A stretch of 64,000 nt of DNA from Dugong dugon (GCA_030035585.1 CM057469.1:16734501-16798500); one strand, 5' to 3'; numbered from the stretch's first letter, positions 24,274 through 36,224 are shown. The notes: generated from the letters alone by a model not told the origin. Program-made: numbers and translations.

Positions 24274-25404
24274 AGTGAAGAAAAAAGTAGCCTAGAAAAA
24301 TTTCAGAACCATCCAATCAAACCATCATCATGCCTCACTTAACTGACCCACATGTGAAAGAAAAAATGTGAATAAGCTTTAAAATCACTTTAATAAAAGG
24401 AAGTATTTAAATAATAGTACATGCTAATATACACAAGTAACAAGTTTATTAATCAGACTATTTTGAATCTGTAATCCAAATCAACTCTAAGATTACTGTT
24501 ATTTCATGATAATTTACATGAAATGTTAGAAAATTCAGGAAGCATCAAAAAACAGTTGTCCACACACAGATAGCTTTGCATGTTTCTTTTGTAATAATAT
24601 CATCTTATACCTATTTTTTAAGTAAATTGGTAAAGATCTCCCTAAAATCCCAATTTCCCACTTTGAAGTACAGGGTAGCCAATTCCGTGAATACTGTATT
24701 CATTTAGTTATTACTAGCAAATTAGTTTATAATGTAAAAGATATTTTTATTTATATAACTCTACTGTAACTTTATTCTAGAGTTATACTACTGGCATCAA
24801 AACTATTATTTTACAAACAAACATACAAACCATAATCATATCTTTGTCAAAAAACAAAGACGGCATAATACAGTCTTTCAAATTTTATTGGATGTAACAG
24901 AAAAATATGATATTGAATTTAAAAGTTATCTACGGCCTAAAGGCACTTTTATCCCCTTGTTCTAGCGCTCATTGGCTTTATCGCCTCTTCCTCTCTCCTG
25001 CTCTGCTTATTTCCTCTCTAGAGCCATCAGCACCATTTCTTTCTCGTCAAAGAAAAACAGTATCTTACTCTGAACTGTCAGTCTTCTCGTTGTCATGATA
25101 CTGTCATGAACAAAACATCAATTGTGAAATGGACCACAATTAGGAACAAAATGATATTGACACAAAAGAAGCAATACAGAGTATTAGAATCTTGACTGAC
25201 TCCATTTTTAAGAGTAGCCTATCATCAGTATAAAGATACGGCATATCCAGATGGATTGCCATTAATATAAATAACCAAACACAAATACAAAGCATGTAAT
25301 ATAGAGTAATTACTACTGTTCTCCTGCTGCAAATATTGGGTATTTTAAAAATCAAACTAAAAATTAGATCATTTAAGGCAAAATTAAAACTTATAAAACT
25401 TAAC
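24274..25404. other. Intronic stretch, nothing recognised
   Basis: AT-rich unique-looking sequence. The short ORFs at 24907 and 25140 have no recognisable features. Confidence 0.4.
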
Positions 25405-25621
25405 CCCCACAACAAGGAGCACTTGTGGCTCAGTGGTTAAGCACTCAGCTGCTAACCGAAAGGTTGGCGGTACCAACTCACTAGCCTCTTTGCGGGAGAA
25501 AGATGTGGCAGTCTGCTTTCATCAAATATTCCAGCCTCGGAAACTCTACGGGGCAGTTCTACTCTGTCCTATAGGGTCACTATGAGAATCAACTCAAAGG
25601 CAACGGGTAACTCCCACAACA
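25405..25621 (+). mobile_element. AfroSINE (sense) with TSD
   Basis: The body AGGAGCACTTGTGGCTCAGT to CAACTCAAAGGCAACGGG is flanked by CCCCACAACA (25405-25414) and TCCCACAACA (25612-25621). It is a longer subtype with the middle block. Confidence 0.9.
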
Positions 25622-26563
25622 ATACCTGTAAATTTCCATCACAGACCGAAAAAAAGAATGCTTGGAAAATTTAATTGAGATCAATTCAAAGTCTGGAAAC
25701 ATCCTTAATATAAAGTTTTTTTAATACAATGTTAGGCAATGAGAAAAAGATAGGGCATCTTCCCAAAATGTAGTAATCAATTCATACATGAATAGCAGCT
25801 AATTTATTTCAATATTCAAATGAACGGTATTCTTAAATAACTTACAATCACAACTTAAAGACAGGAAATAATACTACTCACACATGATACATCTCTTGAC
25901 TGCTTTTCCATTCTTAGCTTTTTTTTCCTACTCCTTACCTAAACCTCTGTAAGTTGATCACTCCTACTTTCAAAACCTCATACTCCAACTTAAAAATGGC
26001 CTGATACTTAACAGACACTGCCTAGCCCCAAAATGTACAAAATAATTCCTTAAAAATTCTATTTTCTTGTTCTCTATTACTGAAAAACACAATAGGAGTT
26101 TACTTAAGAGACAGTACATTTTTGTTAGTCATACATCAGACAGCTAAAAAGATAAAGTATGAAAGTTACTTCTAAAATTTAGTTTACTTTAAATTATATT
26201 AAGTCCCTGGTTTGAAACTATTTAAAATATATTAATAAAAGCAAAACGTGTTTGGTCAAATACGTATTTGACTTCCGGCTTATTTAACTTAAATACAAGT
26301 ATGTTTTTACATATATTAAAGAAATAAAACCAAGTCCAAGAAAACATATTTAATAGAAAATATACATACAATATTTTAGTAACATAGCAAAACATCTCAC
26401 AGAATACATCTACTATGCAAACTTTAATAATCAGAAGCCAATGGTGGATAAAATTTTCTTTCATCATAATTTAAAAATTACATTTACTACTGGTACATAC
26501 AAAGAAATTCTTCCATCATTTTTCAGGTAACAAAGAATAGATATTAAACAATCACCATAATCC

Positions 26564-26703
26564 TGGAGCCCTGGTGGCGCAGTGGTTAAGAGCTCAGCTG
26601 CTAACCAAAAGGTCTGCAGTTCGAACCCACCAGCCACTCCTTGGAAACCCTATGGGGAAGTTCTACTCTGTCCTATAGGGTCGCTATAAGTTGGAATCAA
26701 CTA
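26564..26703 (+). mobile_element. AfroSINE (sense)
   Basis: A well-conserved short subtype, TGGAGCCCTGGTGGCGCAGT to GGTCGCTATAAGTTGGAATC, with the extreme tail missing. Confidence 0.92.
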
Positions 26704-26705
26704 CG

Positions 26706-28140
26706 GAACCCTAACTCCAGAACTCAAATTACAACTCTAAAAGTACCAAAACCTTTTAAGTCTTCAAAAGAAAATACTACAAATTTTATAAATTTATGAA
26801 ACATAGGATGTAAAACTACATATGCTTTATAAAATATTTTACCTTACTAATAAAAAATTAAAAAAACATATACTCGCAAAACCAGTACAAAAGTCAAAAT
26901 CATCTCACTCTTAAGACAGCAGTCATTTGAAGGATAGTTTAAGATTTCTAACATTCCCAGTATGAGCCTGGTAATCCATTTTTTAAAATCATCCTATTCG
27001 TAAATAGGTACATATTTTTTCAAACCTCATGACATGAAGTTGCTACACATTTTCGAACACTGGCAAACTATGAATCGTGAAAGTTGCTATGTGTAGGCAT
27101 TCTTGAATCCGTGAATTCAGCTGAGAATCTCATTTTTAAGAAATTTCAAATCCAAAAAAATTCACCAAGTGACTTGTACTTCAGGAAAATAAAGCTTTAC
27201 TTGGGAACAAATATATTTCAGTACAAACCCTTTCCAACGAACTAGAATGATCAGTATTACAAAGGTATAAAATACTTATTTGCCCAATATCCTTCAAAAG
27301 CCAAGATCCCAATACAGGTCTGGAGGATGATGTGTACTTTTTCCAACAGAGAACAGCTGCGTGTTCCACTGGGCTCGGTTTCCAACATCAGAGGCAGAAG
27401 AAGCCAAGCCAAGCTTTCAAGCCTGAAGGTCACATGGAGCGTTTGCCCTCATCATTGATCTATTCCACTACAGCACATCTCCCAAAACACATCTCCACTT
27501 AGAAGAATGAAGATAAAACTCTAACGAGTTTAGATTTAAATGAAATTTAGATTAAAATCTAACTCTCAGGCTGGCACTGCCTCCAAACCTTCTCCACCAA
27601 CTACTACCCCAACAGTTTGAAACTATGAATGTCATTTTATCTTACAAACACGACAATTTTTTTAAAGTCCATGTTTATGAAGGTTCCTTTGCTTGAACTA
27701 TATAGAGATGAAATAAAAGCCATTATGACCGCCTTTAGGTTCCTGCTGACCTAAGATAAACACAGGTATTTTAATATCTCCTCCCATTTTGAAAGTGATT
27801 TCCAAAGTCTAGGAAGGAATGTTTCCACCAATAAATACCTTTCAGCTGAACGTCTGTTAGACGGCCATGTATCAGGCAACTAACACAATAATCCGTTTTG
27901 CCCATCACTGAATCTACTCAAAATGTCTTACTGCTGACCTAAAAAACATAAGCTCTCCACCCTAAATTCCACATTAGCTAGGCCTGAAATCAAGGCAGCT
28001 GGGTAGCATGATTTACTCCTGGGAATATATTTACCAAACTAGAAGAAAATCTTGGATAACTGGTGTCTATTCTGCTATTGTATCAATATCTACTTACTCA
28101 TGACTCAGGATAAGTCTCCATTATAATTCAATCACAATGC
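26706..28140. other. Intronic stretch without recognised features
   Basis: AT-rich intron sequence next to exon 1. I saw no repeat, RNA gene or coding exon. It is one of the longer repeat-poor stretches here and may contain regulatory sequence, but no motif supports a specific claim. Confidence 0.5.
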
Positions 28141-28182
28141 CCAGCTCAAGAGCAAATTAAGAAAGTTCATCCAAAAATACCA

Positions 28183-28188
28183 ACTTAC
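28183..28188 (-). other. Splice donor of CDC42BPA coding exon 1
   Basis: Read on the minus strand, the sequence directly after the exon is GTAAGT, a perfect consensus donor preceded by GGG. Reading through it gives [10 protein letters not shown] and then a stop, which does not resemble the kinase family, so the exon ends here. Intron 1 then fills the rest of the window toward coordinate 1. Confidence 0.9.
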
Positions 28189-28366
28189 CCCATTCTAGGT
28201 ATTCAAGAATGTTCTTCTCTCTTCTCAACGGAGAATTACTGCATTCATCATAAAGGCAAATGAGTATATCCAGTAAGGTCTCCACACTGAAGCACTGCCC
28301 ATTGGTATGAGCGGGCCCATCCAAAATAAATTGCTCCAGCTGCCTCAAACGCACTTCCCCGGACAT
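28189..28366 (-). CDS. CDC42BPA: CDC42BPA (MRCK-alpha) first coding exon
   Basis: This exon encodes the N-terminal 59 residues of myotonic dystrophy kinase-related CDC42-binding kinase alpha, a cytoplasmic AGC-family Ser/Thr kinase that acts downstream of CDC42 on actomyosin. The translation begins [19 protein letters not shown] and ends KNILEYLEW, matching the known MRCK-alpha N-terminus that precedes the kinase domain; a few residues differ from what I remember of the human protein. The ATG sits in GCCACCATGT, a strong Kozak context, and an in-frame TAA lies 34 bases upstream (28400-28402), which fixes the start. The exon ends one base into a codon (phase 1) at a GTAAGT donor, as expected because the next residue in the family is Ala (GCN). 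The kinase domain and all later exons lie outside the window. MRCK-beta (CDC42BPB) starts differently, so the paralogue is excluded. The call is by recognition, not by search. Confidence 0.95.
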
Positions 28367-29110
28367 GGTGGCTTCAGATGCCGCTGGTTTGCCTTTAAAT
28401 TATTAGGACGATTTTTACGATTATTCTTTGACCCTCAATTTTAAAAGGTGTGGTTTTACAAATAAACCACTTGTTATTTAAACAACTGTCACGCAGTGCT
28501 GGTGCTGAATTAAACATTCACCACACCAGCAGCCTCACTTAACTGAAGCGTCTTCGATTTCACACATATACATATAATTTGAGGGAAAGTTTCCATAAAA
28601 TATATATTCTATACATTTTTCAAGAATACAATTAAATCGTATATTTAAATAAAATAATAATTATTAAAAGTACAACGGACCAAAAAGCCAATACTTCTTT
28701 AAAAAAAATAAGCAAAACTCTTCTCCTTCATTCAAAATGCAACTCATGCAACATAATCCTGAAATGAATCCGGCTGCATCATTAATGAATAAAGTCCGAT
28801 CTGCATCAGCTATTCACTTCCCGGGAAGAAGAAAAATAGAAAAGGGAGGGAAACAAACAAAATGTATATAAGAGAGAGAGAAAACCAAAAATTCTGCTGC
28901 AAATCCTCACAATCACCACTTGGATAATGCATCAGCGGCAATTTCTCCAAGGGAAAAGGGAGGGGGCGAGGTCCCTGAAGCAGCCCCTCCGGAGCAAGCC
29001 AAGTGTTGACCCAAGGAGGCTTTTCCTTTCTCCTCCCCGAGGTCCTGCTTTTTAAGGCTTTGCAGTTATTCCTACTTTCAACGGATTCCAGTGAAAACTC
29101 TTCATTTTTC
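28367..29110 (-). other. CDC42BPA: Probable CDC42BPA 5'UTR/leader region, AT-rich
   Basis: The exon continues upstream of the ATG without an obvious 3' splice site, so this is most likely 5'UTR between the CpG-island promoter and the start codon. It is AT-rich up to about 28900, contains several ATG triplets on the minus strand, and becomes GC-rich towards 29100. Neither the transcription start nor a possible leader intron can be placed without RNA data. Confidence 0.5.
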
Positions 29111-30080
29111 TCCCCCTTCTCCCGGAGGCCTGACTAGCAGCGCGGCCGAGGATGGAGACACGGGCTGCCGGCGGCACTCGCCCCCGGGCTCCGGGAGCGG
29201 CGGTTACTTGGCCGGGCCAGCGCGCTCCATGTCAGTGGTCGCTCGTCGGCCGGGCCGCGCCGGCGGAGAGCCGGGTCTCCCCCTCACCCGCACCGCGGCC
29301 GCCGCGCCGGAGGCTCCCGACGTCCCTGGCGAGGCGGGGTGGCTTTTCTGAATTCAAAGAACACGGACGGCAGCAGCTGCGGCAGCGACAACGGCAGCGC
29401 GAGCGGCTCCAGCAGCTACTTCTCCCTCTTCTTCACACCCCTGGATTAAGGGCATCTTTCCTCCGCGAGGAGGGAGGCGGCCGAGGCGCAGGAAGAGGGG
29501 TTGCTGCCGCCGGTGAGGAGAGCAGAGGCTGCCGCAGCCCGGCTCACAACCACTCCCTTCCTTTCCCTCCCCCTCCCCCGCCTTCCCTCCTCTCGCGCTC
29601 TCGGCTCGGCGAGGCTCCTCCAGCCCCGGCCGCACGCAGGCTGAGGCTCGCGGACAAGTCCGGATCCAATATGGCGGCGCCCCCAACACACGCGCGCACA
29701 CGCTTTCTCCCCTCCCCGCTCCCCGCCCCTGTCGGAGCCCCGCGGCAGCCCCAGCCCGAGTCCGGCGGGGCAGGGCCGGGCGGTGTTCTATGGTCCCGCC
29801 AAGCCGAGGCCCCGAAGTGGGGAATGACCCGGGGCGCGGGCAGTTGCACCACCGGAGGGGAGGAGAGGGGAGGGGACCTACTGGGCCAGCGATGCTGCGG
29901 CTGCAGCAACGTGGAATGCAGGGATACGGGAGGACTAGGGGAGGCCGAAGCGGCGGCGGAGGATTTGGAGGCGGAATGACTGGCCCGGGCCGAGGTGGGA
30001 GTTGCGGCAGGACGGGGGCGCGGGCTGGGAACTGAGCCGCTGCGTCGCCGCGTCCCAGGTTGCCCAAGTTTCTCGTGCGG
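29110..30080 (-). promoter_or_regulatory. CDC42BPA: CpG-island promoter of CDC42BPA
   Basis: About 1 kb of very GC-rich, CpG-dense sequence, with no interspersed repeat inside it, lies directly upstream of coding exon 1. It contains Sp1-type boxes (for example CCCCGCCCC on the plus strand at 29721-29729) and a YY1-type box. This is typical of a TATA-less housekeeping promoter. Long open frames occur here on both strands because stop codons are rare in such GC-rich DNA. Such islands are often bidirectional, so a divergent plus-strand transcript is possible but not shown. Confidence 0.85.
29666..29678 (-). promoter_or_regulatory. YY1-type site overlapping CCAAT
   Basis: In the gene's orientation the sequence is GCCGCCATATTGG, matching the YY1 core GCCGCCATNTTG. 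On the other strand the same bases begin CCAAT. YY1 sites of this kind usually lie at or just downstream of the start site of CpG-island promoters, so transcription may start close to 29.7 kb. Binding is inferred from the motif only. Confidence 0.6.
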
Positions 30081-30253
30081 ATCGCGCAGAGGGGCTTGTT
30101 TCTCATTCTCGGACACATCACCTGTCCGGCATGTTTGCTAAGGGGGCCCAGAAGCAGACGGCTGTAGGCTCTCAGCAGGTCTGCAAAAGACAGTGTCTCT
30201 CTCACCGTCCCTACCTGCTCCCCACCCGTCCCCCAAATTCGGTTCTCGCGCAC

Positions 30254-31440
30254 TCCAGGTTAATAATTTTCTAGGTGTCTAATTACAGCACTCTTGTGTC
30301 ATTCCCCAGGACAAAAACAGCGACAGACTTGTATGTGCTACCGTCCAAGTAGCTTGTGTGTGCAAACGATAGAATTCCTCCTCTCTATTCCCAAAAGTTT
30401 CCCTATGTGGGGCATAGGCTTTTCTCGTCCGGAACTATTCTAGCTGTGCCTGTTTATCGCCTGCCAAGGTTACTGCCTGCAGAGGACTTTCTTCAGCAGA
30501 TGAAAGGAATCGAGAGTTTAGTTCACCACTACCATCGAACCTCCAGTCTCTCACACTCTCTCTCTCTGTGACACAACACACACTTGTAACCCAATGGCAC
30601 AATGCAGGAATCTGGCCAAGAGTGGCAAGTCGTTGGTTTTAAAAGAGCTCTCTTTACAAAATACTCGTGGTGGATCTTACATTTAAATTAATATCACTAA
30701 AATGGGTCATTCCATTTTGGTTATTTCCTCACAAAATTGCCATCTCCGTTGAAATCCTATGCCAAAATACAGTTATTTCAAAATCTATTCATACACCTGA
30801 GGGGCAGTTGTTCTCTATGTTAATGCCTGTAATTGCATCCTTTTACATCTTGAAAATCTGGAAGCTGAGGAAGAACTAGAAATGAAGGTCTCAAAATGAA
30901 TGCTAGCAGAAGTTATTCAAATTGCTGAGACTCACAAAATACTGTGAATCTTTTGTGAAGTCTACACTTTCCTGACTTAAATAAGGACAGCATTATTTTC
31001 AGTGTGCTCTTGACACATGAATAGACTCACTTCAATAGACCCAGACCAAACATCAGTTAATCATCTCCTTATCTTTATATATGTGTTGTCTAATTACAAA
31101 AGTATCAAAAAGCAAAAAGAAAACCTTAATCCTAACACAAGTCTTTTTTTCTATGCATTTTTGTAAAAAATGATACATAGTAAAACAGAGTTTTATAGCC
31201 TTCTGTTTTCTCTTAGCAATGTATTATCCATGTCTTTTCAGGTCAACAAATAGTTTTCAACAACGTGGTTTTTAAGAGTGGAGCCAAGACATTTTATGAG
31301 TTCCTTTGGCCATGAGGTGGAGTGGCAAAGAAAGGAGCAATTCCTTCCTCTGCTTTTTTAAGGGCAGTACACCAAAGAACTGGCTCCAGGGTAGATATTT
31401 ATCCAACTTGTAAATAACTATAACGAAGAATGAAAGGCAG
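30254..31440. other. Upstream flank of the CpG island, repeat-poor
   Basis: No repeats or genes were recognised in the 1.2 kb directly upstream of the promoter island. Proximal regulatory sequence is plausible from position only. Confidence 0.45.
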
Positions 31441-31452
31441 AACCTAAAACAT

Positions 31453-31603
31453 GTTACCTACCCATTGCTATCAAGTCAATTCCGACTCATAGTAGGACAG
31501 AGTAGAACTGCCCCATAGGGTTTCCAAGGAGCGGCTGGTGGATTCGAACTGCCGACTTTTTGGTTAGCAGCCAACGTCTTAACCACTGTGCCAGCAGGGC
31601 TCC
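31453..31603 (-). mobile_element. AfroSINE (antisense)
   Basis: CCATTGCTATCAAGTCAATT to GCCAGCAGGGCTCC. CCTAAAACATGTTA on the left and GCTAAAACAAGTTA on the right look like the target duplication. Confidence 0.92.
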
Positions 31604-32497
31604 AGCTAAAACAAGTTAATTCTCAATAAATGCTAATTAACAATGAAAGTATATGAAATGTAGATGTACTTTTTAATAAGAGTCAAGCTGCCAGTCCTCT
31701 CTCTACCTGTTGTATTAGTGGTTGGGTACCACCCACAGACCAGGGTTTCGATAGTTGCTAAATAACGTTTTTTGCATTATTTAGAAAGTAGAACAAAGAA
31801 TTTGCTTTATTTTAAAAAACAAAAAAGCACAAAGAGAAGGAAAAAAGTTTGAACCTAATCAATTTTGCCTGAATAATTCCAGCTCAGAGACTTAATAATT
31901 AACTAGACACTAAACACATTGTGCGGGTGTTTTTTTAAATGTTCCGGTTGAAGTGTGAACATGCTTGTTAATGAAACCAGTCTTCAGCCAAAGAAAGGTG
32001 CAGCACCAATAGTCCTACGGTGCTTGAAGGGCTCCTGCAGAAGGAGAGGACGACAGGCTGCGTGGCCGGGCATTCCCTGGGGAAAGAGCCTGGAGGAGGT
32101 CTTCTTTGTGAAAGCCTGCTTAGGGGCCTAAAGATTAGATGTACACCACTGCATACACACAATTTGTTTGAAATAATCAGAGAAAGTTTTATGAAGATGG
32201 CTGGGAACTAATCCAGCTTTCAGAAAAGGAGAACAGGAGAGGACACGTAAACAGGAGGGTGGAAAGAACAAGGCAAGAGTCATTAATTCTAGTCGCCTGA
32301 TATAGCTTTCTTCAACGATCCTCCAATTCTGGACTGAGAACAGGAAAATCGATCCATCAGTTAATATTTTTAACAACAATCCCCACTCTCACCTCGGCTA
32401 TATCATACTCCAGAACAAATGTAGGTTCAATGGTGGAGAACAGGACCAAAAGCAACCTGAGTGCCGCAGCAGGACTTAATGTATGGTAGCGTTCTGA

Positions 32498-32697
32498 GTT
32501 GTTGTGTACTATCCAGTCAATTCAACTCATAGTGACCCTGTATGACAGAGTAGAACTGCCCTACAGGATTTCCTAGGTTGTAATCTTCACCGGAGCAGAT
32601 TGCCAGGTCTTTTCTCCAGCGTAGAGGCTGATGGGTTTGAACTGCCCACCTTTCTGTTAGCAACTAAGTGCTTAACCATCATGCCACCAGGGATCCT
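32498..32697 (-). mobile_element. AfroSINE (antisense), longer subtype
   Basis: It starts GTTGTTGTGTACTATCCAGT, retains the middle block (AATCTTCACCGGAGCAGATT) and ends ATGCCACCAGGGATCC. Confidence 0.9.
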
Positions 32698-32801
32698 TGC
32701 ATTGAGAGTAGGAACCTCAAATCCCTACCACATCCCCTTTCAGTCCTGCTAGCACATTCTAACCCTGCAAATAAATGATATAGTACCCTCTAAGGATAAA
32801 A

Positions 32802-32955
32802 TGGAGCCCAGGGGGCACTGTGGTTAAGACCAAAGGGTCAGCAGTTCGAATCTACCAGCCACTCCCTGGAAACCCGTTGAAGCACTTCTACTCTGTCCTA
32901 TAGGGTTGCTATGAATCGGAATCAACTCAACGGCAATGGGTTTTTTTTGGGTTTT
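32802..32955 (+). mobile_element. AfroSINE (sense)
   Basis: ATGGAGCCCAGGGGGCACTG to ACGGCAATGGG plus a T-run. CTCTAAGGATAAA before it and TTTTAAGGATGAAA after it suggest a target duplication. Part of the tRNA-like head is deleted. Confidence 0.88.
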
Positions 32956-33069
32956 AAGGATGAAACACCAGCCGATTCCAGTCCTCACTTCATGCCTGTC
33001 TCCTGACATGAGTAACACCAACTATAAAGGCTTACATTATGAAAAGGGAGAATTTCTGATTAATCATTG

Positions 33070-33320
33070 CTTCCTTTACAGAATACTTACAATGTATGAA
33101 TACTGTCCTGGGTAATTTGAGCACATTACTTTATTCAATCATCACAGCCATATGAAGTAGGGAAATTATCATCTCAATACCATAGATGAGCAAACTGAGG
33201 CTTAGGGAGCTATATAATTTGTGAAAGATCACACAGCTAGTAAGTGACACAAGAGCTAAGAGTCAGTCACAGGCTTGTCTAATGCCAGCGCCCATGGTTT
33301 TAACCACTATGCAGGTAAGT
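33070..33320 (-). repeat. MIR, antisense
   Basis: The reversed MIR core is visible: ATAGATGAGCAAACTGAGGC, then ATCACACAGCTAGTAAGTG. It ends near GGTTTTAACCAC. Confidence 0.8.
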
Positions 33321-33343
33321 TCTGAAAGAGCTGCAGAATTTAG

Positions 33344-33858
33344 TGTAATGGTTAAGGTTGTGTATCAGCTTGGCTGGGCCATGATCCTCAGTGATTTGAT
33401 AGTCATATGACGGTATGATCACCTCCATGATGGGATCTGCTGTGAGTAGACAATCAGTTGAAAGGGAGTTTCCTTGGGTGTGTGGTCTGCATCAGACATA
33501 AGTGGGTATTCTGGCAAGGCTTGTAGGCTTTTCTCCTTCTGGTTCCTGCAGCTGGCTCCTGTTCATCTGATCTCCAGTTCTTGGGACTTGAGCTAGCAGC
33601 TTACCTGCAGTCTTGCCTGCCGATCTTTGAGATTTGTCAATCTTCACAGCCTGTGAAGAAGAGCCCTGCTCTCCGACCTGTGGATCTTGGGCTCGCCAGC
33701 TCGTGTGGCTACGTGCATCAGGAGAAGCCTGACCCACAGACTTGGGATGTTCCAACCTCTACAACCTCATGAGCCATTTCCTTGATATAAATCCCTCTCT
33801 ATATGTATATTTATACCCTTTACTGGTTTTGCTTCTCTACAGAACCCAGCCTAAGACA
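33344..33858 (+). mobile_element. Solo ERV-L LTR
   Basis: It starts TGTAATGGTTAAGGTTGTGT and ends CAGCCTAAGACA. It is homologous along its full length to the antisense LTR at 39761-40252. It contains a TATAAAT-like box near its 3' third (TTGATATAAATCC). No matching 5-base duplication was found, so one flank may be altered. Confidence 0.85.
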
Positions 33859-34356
33859 GTAAACCCAACTCCTCCTTCCTGTTATGACAAAGAAGAAGTG
33901 GAATATACTTATTTATCTAATTCACATATGTGAGCATTAGAAATTTACATCAAGGCAAAGAGCAAAACACATACATATGTCAGGATGCAAACAGAAAAAT
34001 CAAAAGCACCTAAGTATTTAAATAAGAGGAACCTTAATCCTGGGAGGTGATCAAAGAGCTTAGGAAACAAGGAAGAGTGAGGTGACCTAGAGTTTGGCAG
34101 CAACAGGAAGCTGCTACCACCCTGGGCTGATGGAAGCTAAAACCAGAGATACTAGGGAGGCTGTCCTCTGCAGAGAGGGGAGAATACTCAGACCTCCAAT
34201 CTCCTGCCACTTGCAGCTAACATGGAGCCTCTGAAAGACAGCCTGCAAGAGTTGCCCCCCAAGATACAGAGTAGAGCAAGCAATGGGTGAGGAATGGGTG
34301 TAAGGGCAAGTCAGTCAAGGATTTATACACATATAATCAATACAGTTCAGTTTTAC

Positions 34357-34870
34357 CCAAGTGTCGTGGATTGAATTGTGTCCCCCCAAAATATCTGTCA
34401 ACTTGGCTGGGTCATTCCCAGTATTGTATGATTGTGTACCATTTTGTAATCTGATATGATTTCCTCATGTGTTGTAAACTCTATCACTATAATGTAATAA
34501 GATGGATTAGCGGCAGTTATACTGATGAGGTATACAAGATTGGATAGTATCTTAAGCCGATCTCTTTTGAGATATAAAAGTCAAAAGTGAGCAGAGACAC
34601 AGGGGAACTTCATACCATCAAGAAAGCAGTACCGGGAGCAGAGCACGTCCTTTGGACCTGAGGTTCCTGCGCAGAGAAGCTCCCAGACCAAGGGAAAATT
34701 GATGACACAGACCTTCCTCCAGAATAGACAGAGAAATCATTCCCCTGGAACTGATGCCCTAAATTTGGACTTGTAGCCTACTGGACTGTAAAAGAATAAA
34801 CTTCTCTTTGTTAAAGCCATCCACTTGTGGTATTTCTGTTATAGCAGCACTAGATGACTAAGACACCAAG
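34357..34870 (+). mobile_element. Solo MaLR-type LTR with TSD
   Basis: The LTR spans 34362-34865, from TGTCGTGGATTGAATTGTGT to TAGATGACTAAGACA, with CCAAG repeated on both sides (34357-34361 and 34866-34870). Head and tail match the LTR at 11482, so the two belong to one MaLR-like family. Confidence 0.88.
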
Positions 34871-35279
34871 CTATAAAAAATTGATAAAACAAATGTTTTA
34901 TCTCTGAACAAATGAATAAATAGAATTTGAACAGGCATGGCTTTAACATAGCAGCAGTTTTCACCTTTCCCTTTTCATTTTTATTTTGTCTTTTTTAAAA
35001 TACTCAAAAAGTTAAAAAAAAAGCAAACAAACCATCCAGATCTTGCACACTAAGCCAATATGCTGCTGTCACCCCTGAGGTGTGGGTAGAGGCGGATAGC
35101 CAGGATCTGCGGGCTGGGAGCCAAAGAAATGAGAGTTGAAGAATCCAGTTAGACTTCTGTCCCTACCACACCCTGGAAACTGCACTGGTGAAGGTTATCA
35201 GTGAATTGCACATTAGCAAAGCCAATGGTCAATCCTCAGTGCACACCTCACTTGACCTTTTACCAGTATTTGAGAGGGT

Positions 35280-36160
35280 TGATCACCCCTTTTAATTAAA
35301 GCACTTTTCTTCTCTTGGCTTCTTCACTTTCCTGGTATCTCCTACCTTGCTGGTCACTCCTCAGTCTAGTTTGCTGGATCCTCCTTATCTTCCTGATCTC
35401 CAAACATTGGCATACCCCAGGGCTCAGTCTTTGAAACTCTTTTCTGTCTATACAGATTTAGTGTAGGTGATCTCAATTACTCTCAAGACTTTAAATACTA
35501 TATGATGATTTTAGAAATGGGTCATAAATTCTTTAACTCCTCCCATTAAGAGCTTGGGTCTATATCCTCTTGCCTTGAATCTAGGCCAACTTTAGTGACT
35601 CACTATTATCTAATAGAATGCCACAGAAGTGACTAACTTCTGACGCTGCGTCCTAAAAGGCAATGCAGCCTCACCTTGTCCACTGGAACATTGTCACTAG
35701 AATCCTGCACTGTCATATAAGAAGTCCAACTGTTATAAGAAGTTCAATTGTCCCAAGGCTGCCATGCCCAAGCCACATAAAGGAAATGTGTAGGCACTTG
35801 GTCAGGAGCTCTAGGTAGCATCAGCTGCTAGACATATATAGAAGATTCCTCCAGATGATTCCAGCCCCCAGCTGTCAAGTCACCCCCAGCCATGGAATCT
35901 TTCCAGTTGAGGCCCCAGTCATTGTGAAGTACAGACAAGCTCTCACCACAGTGCCTTCTCTGAATTTCTGACCTAAAGAAACTATGAACCTAGTAAAATG
36001 ATTGTCTTAAGCTGCTAAGTTTTAAGGTAATTTGTCATGCAGCAGTAGTAGTTGTGCTGATAACTCCCAAATTTATGTTTTTGTTCTGGACCTTTCCCCT
36101 GAACTCCAGACTTATCTTTCTAATTGCCTACTTGACATCTCATTTAAAGACAAAATGTTC
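35280..36160 (+). repeat. L2 ORF2 RT segment, split by an LTR
   Basis: This is the sense L2 reverse-transcriptase region. CATACCCCAGGGCTCAGTCT encodes the PQGS motif of CR1/L2 RTs, and after an interruption the frame resumes with CTGATAACTCCCAAATTTAT and CCCCTGAACTCCAGACTTAT. The region around the YADD box is broken by the inserted LTR. Inactive. Confidence 0.75.
35503..36055 (+). mobile_element. MLT1-like MaLR LTR inserted in L2
   Basis: The tail GTCTTAAGCTGCTAAGTTTT, GGTAATTTGTCATGCAGCAG is the typical end of MLT1-class LTRs. TGATGATTTT upstream and TGCTGATAAC downstream could be remnants of the target site. The exact left boundary is uncertain. Confidence 0.65.
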
Positions 36161-36224
36161 AAAATAGACCCTTAATCTGCTCCCCCACAAAAACAAAGGG
36201 GAAAAAAAATCCCCAATCCAGACC

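Larger units (their letters stand above)
1..28182 (-). other. CDC42BPA: CDC42BPA intron 1 (3' part outside window)
   Basis: No other exon of the kinase was recognised below 28188. The stretch is repeat-rich and AT-rich, with only transposon-derived ORFs of any length. This fits the very long first intron expected for this gene. Unknown alternative exons or non-coding RNAs cannot be excluded from sequence alone. Confidence 0.8.

Noticed and set aside
29152-29979. 275-codon plus-strand ORF in the CpG island
   Set aside because: It is low-complexity Pro/Ala/Arg/Gly translation of GC-rich DNA with overlapping long frames on the other strand; no domain is recognisable.
29354-30253. 299-codon minus-strand ORF in the CpG island
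   Set aside because: It is open by composition, lies in the promoter/leader of CDC42BPA, and has no recognisable domain.
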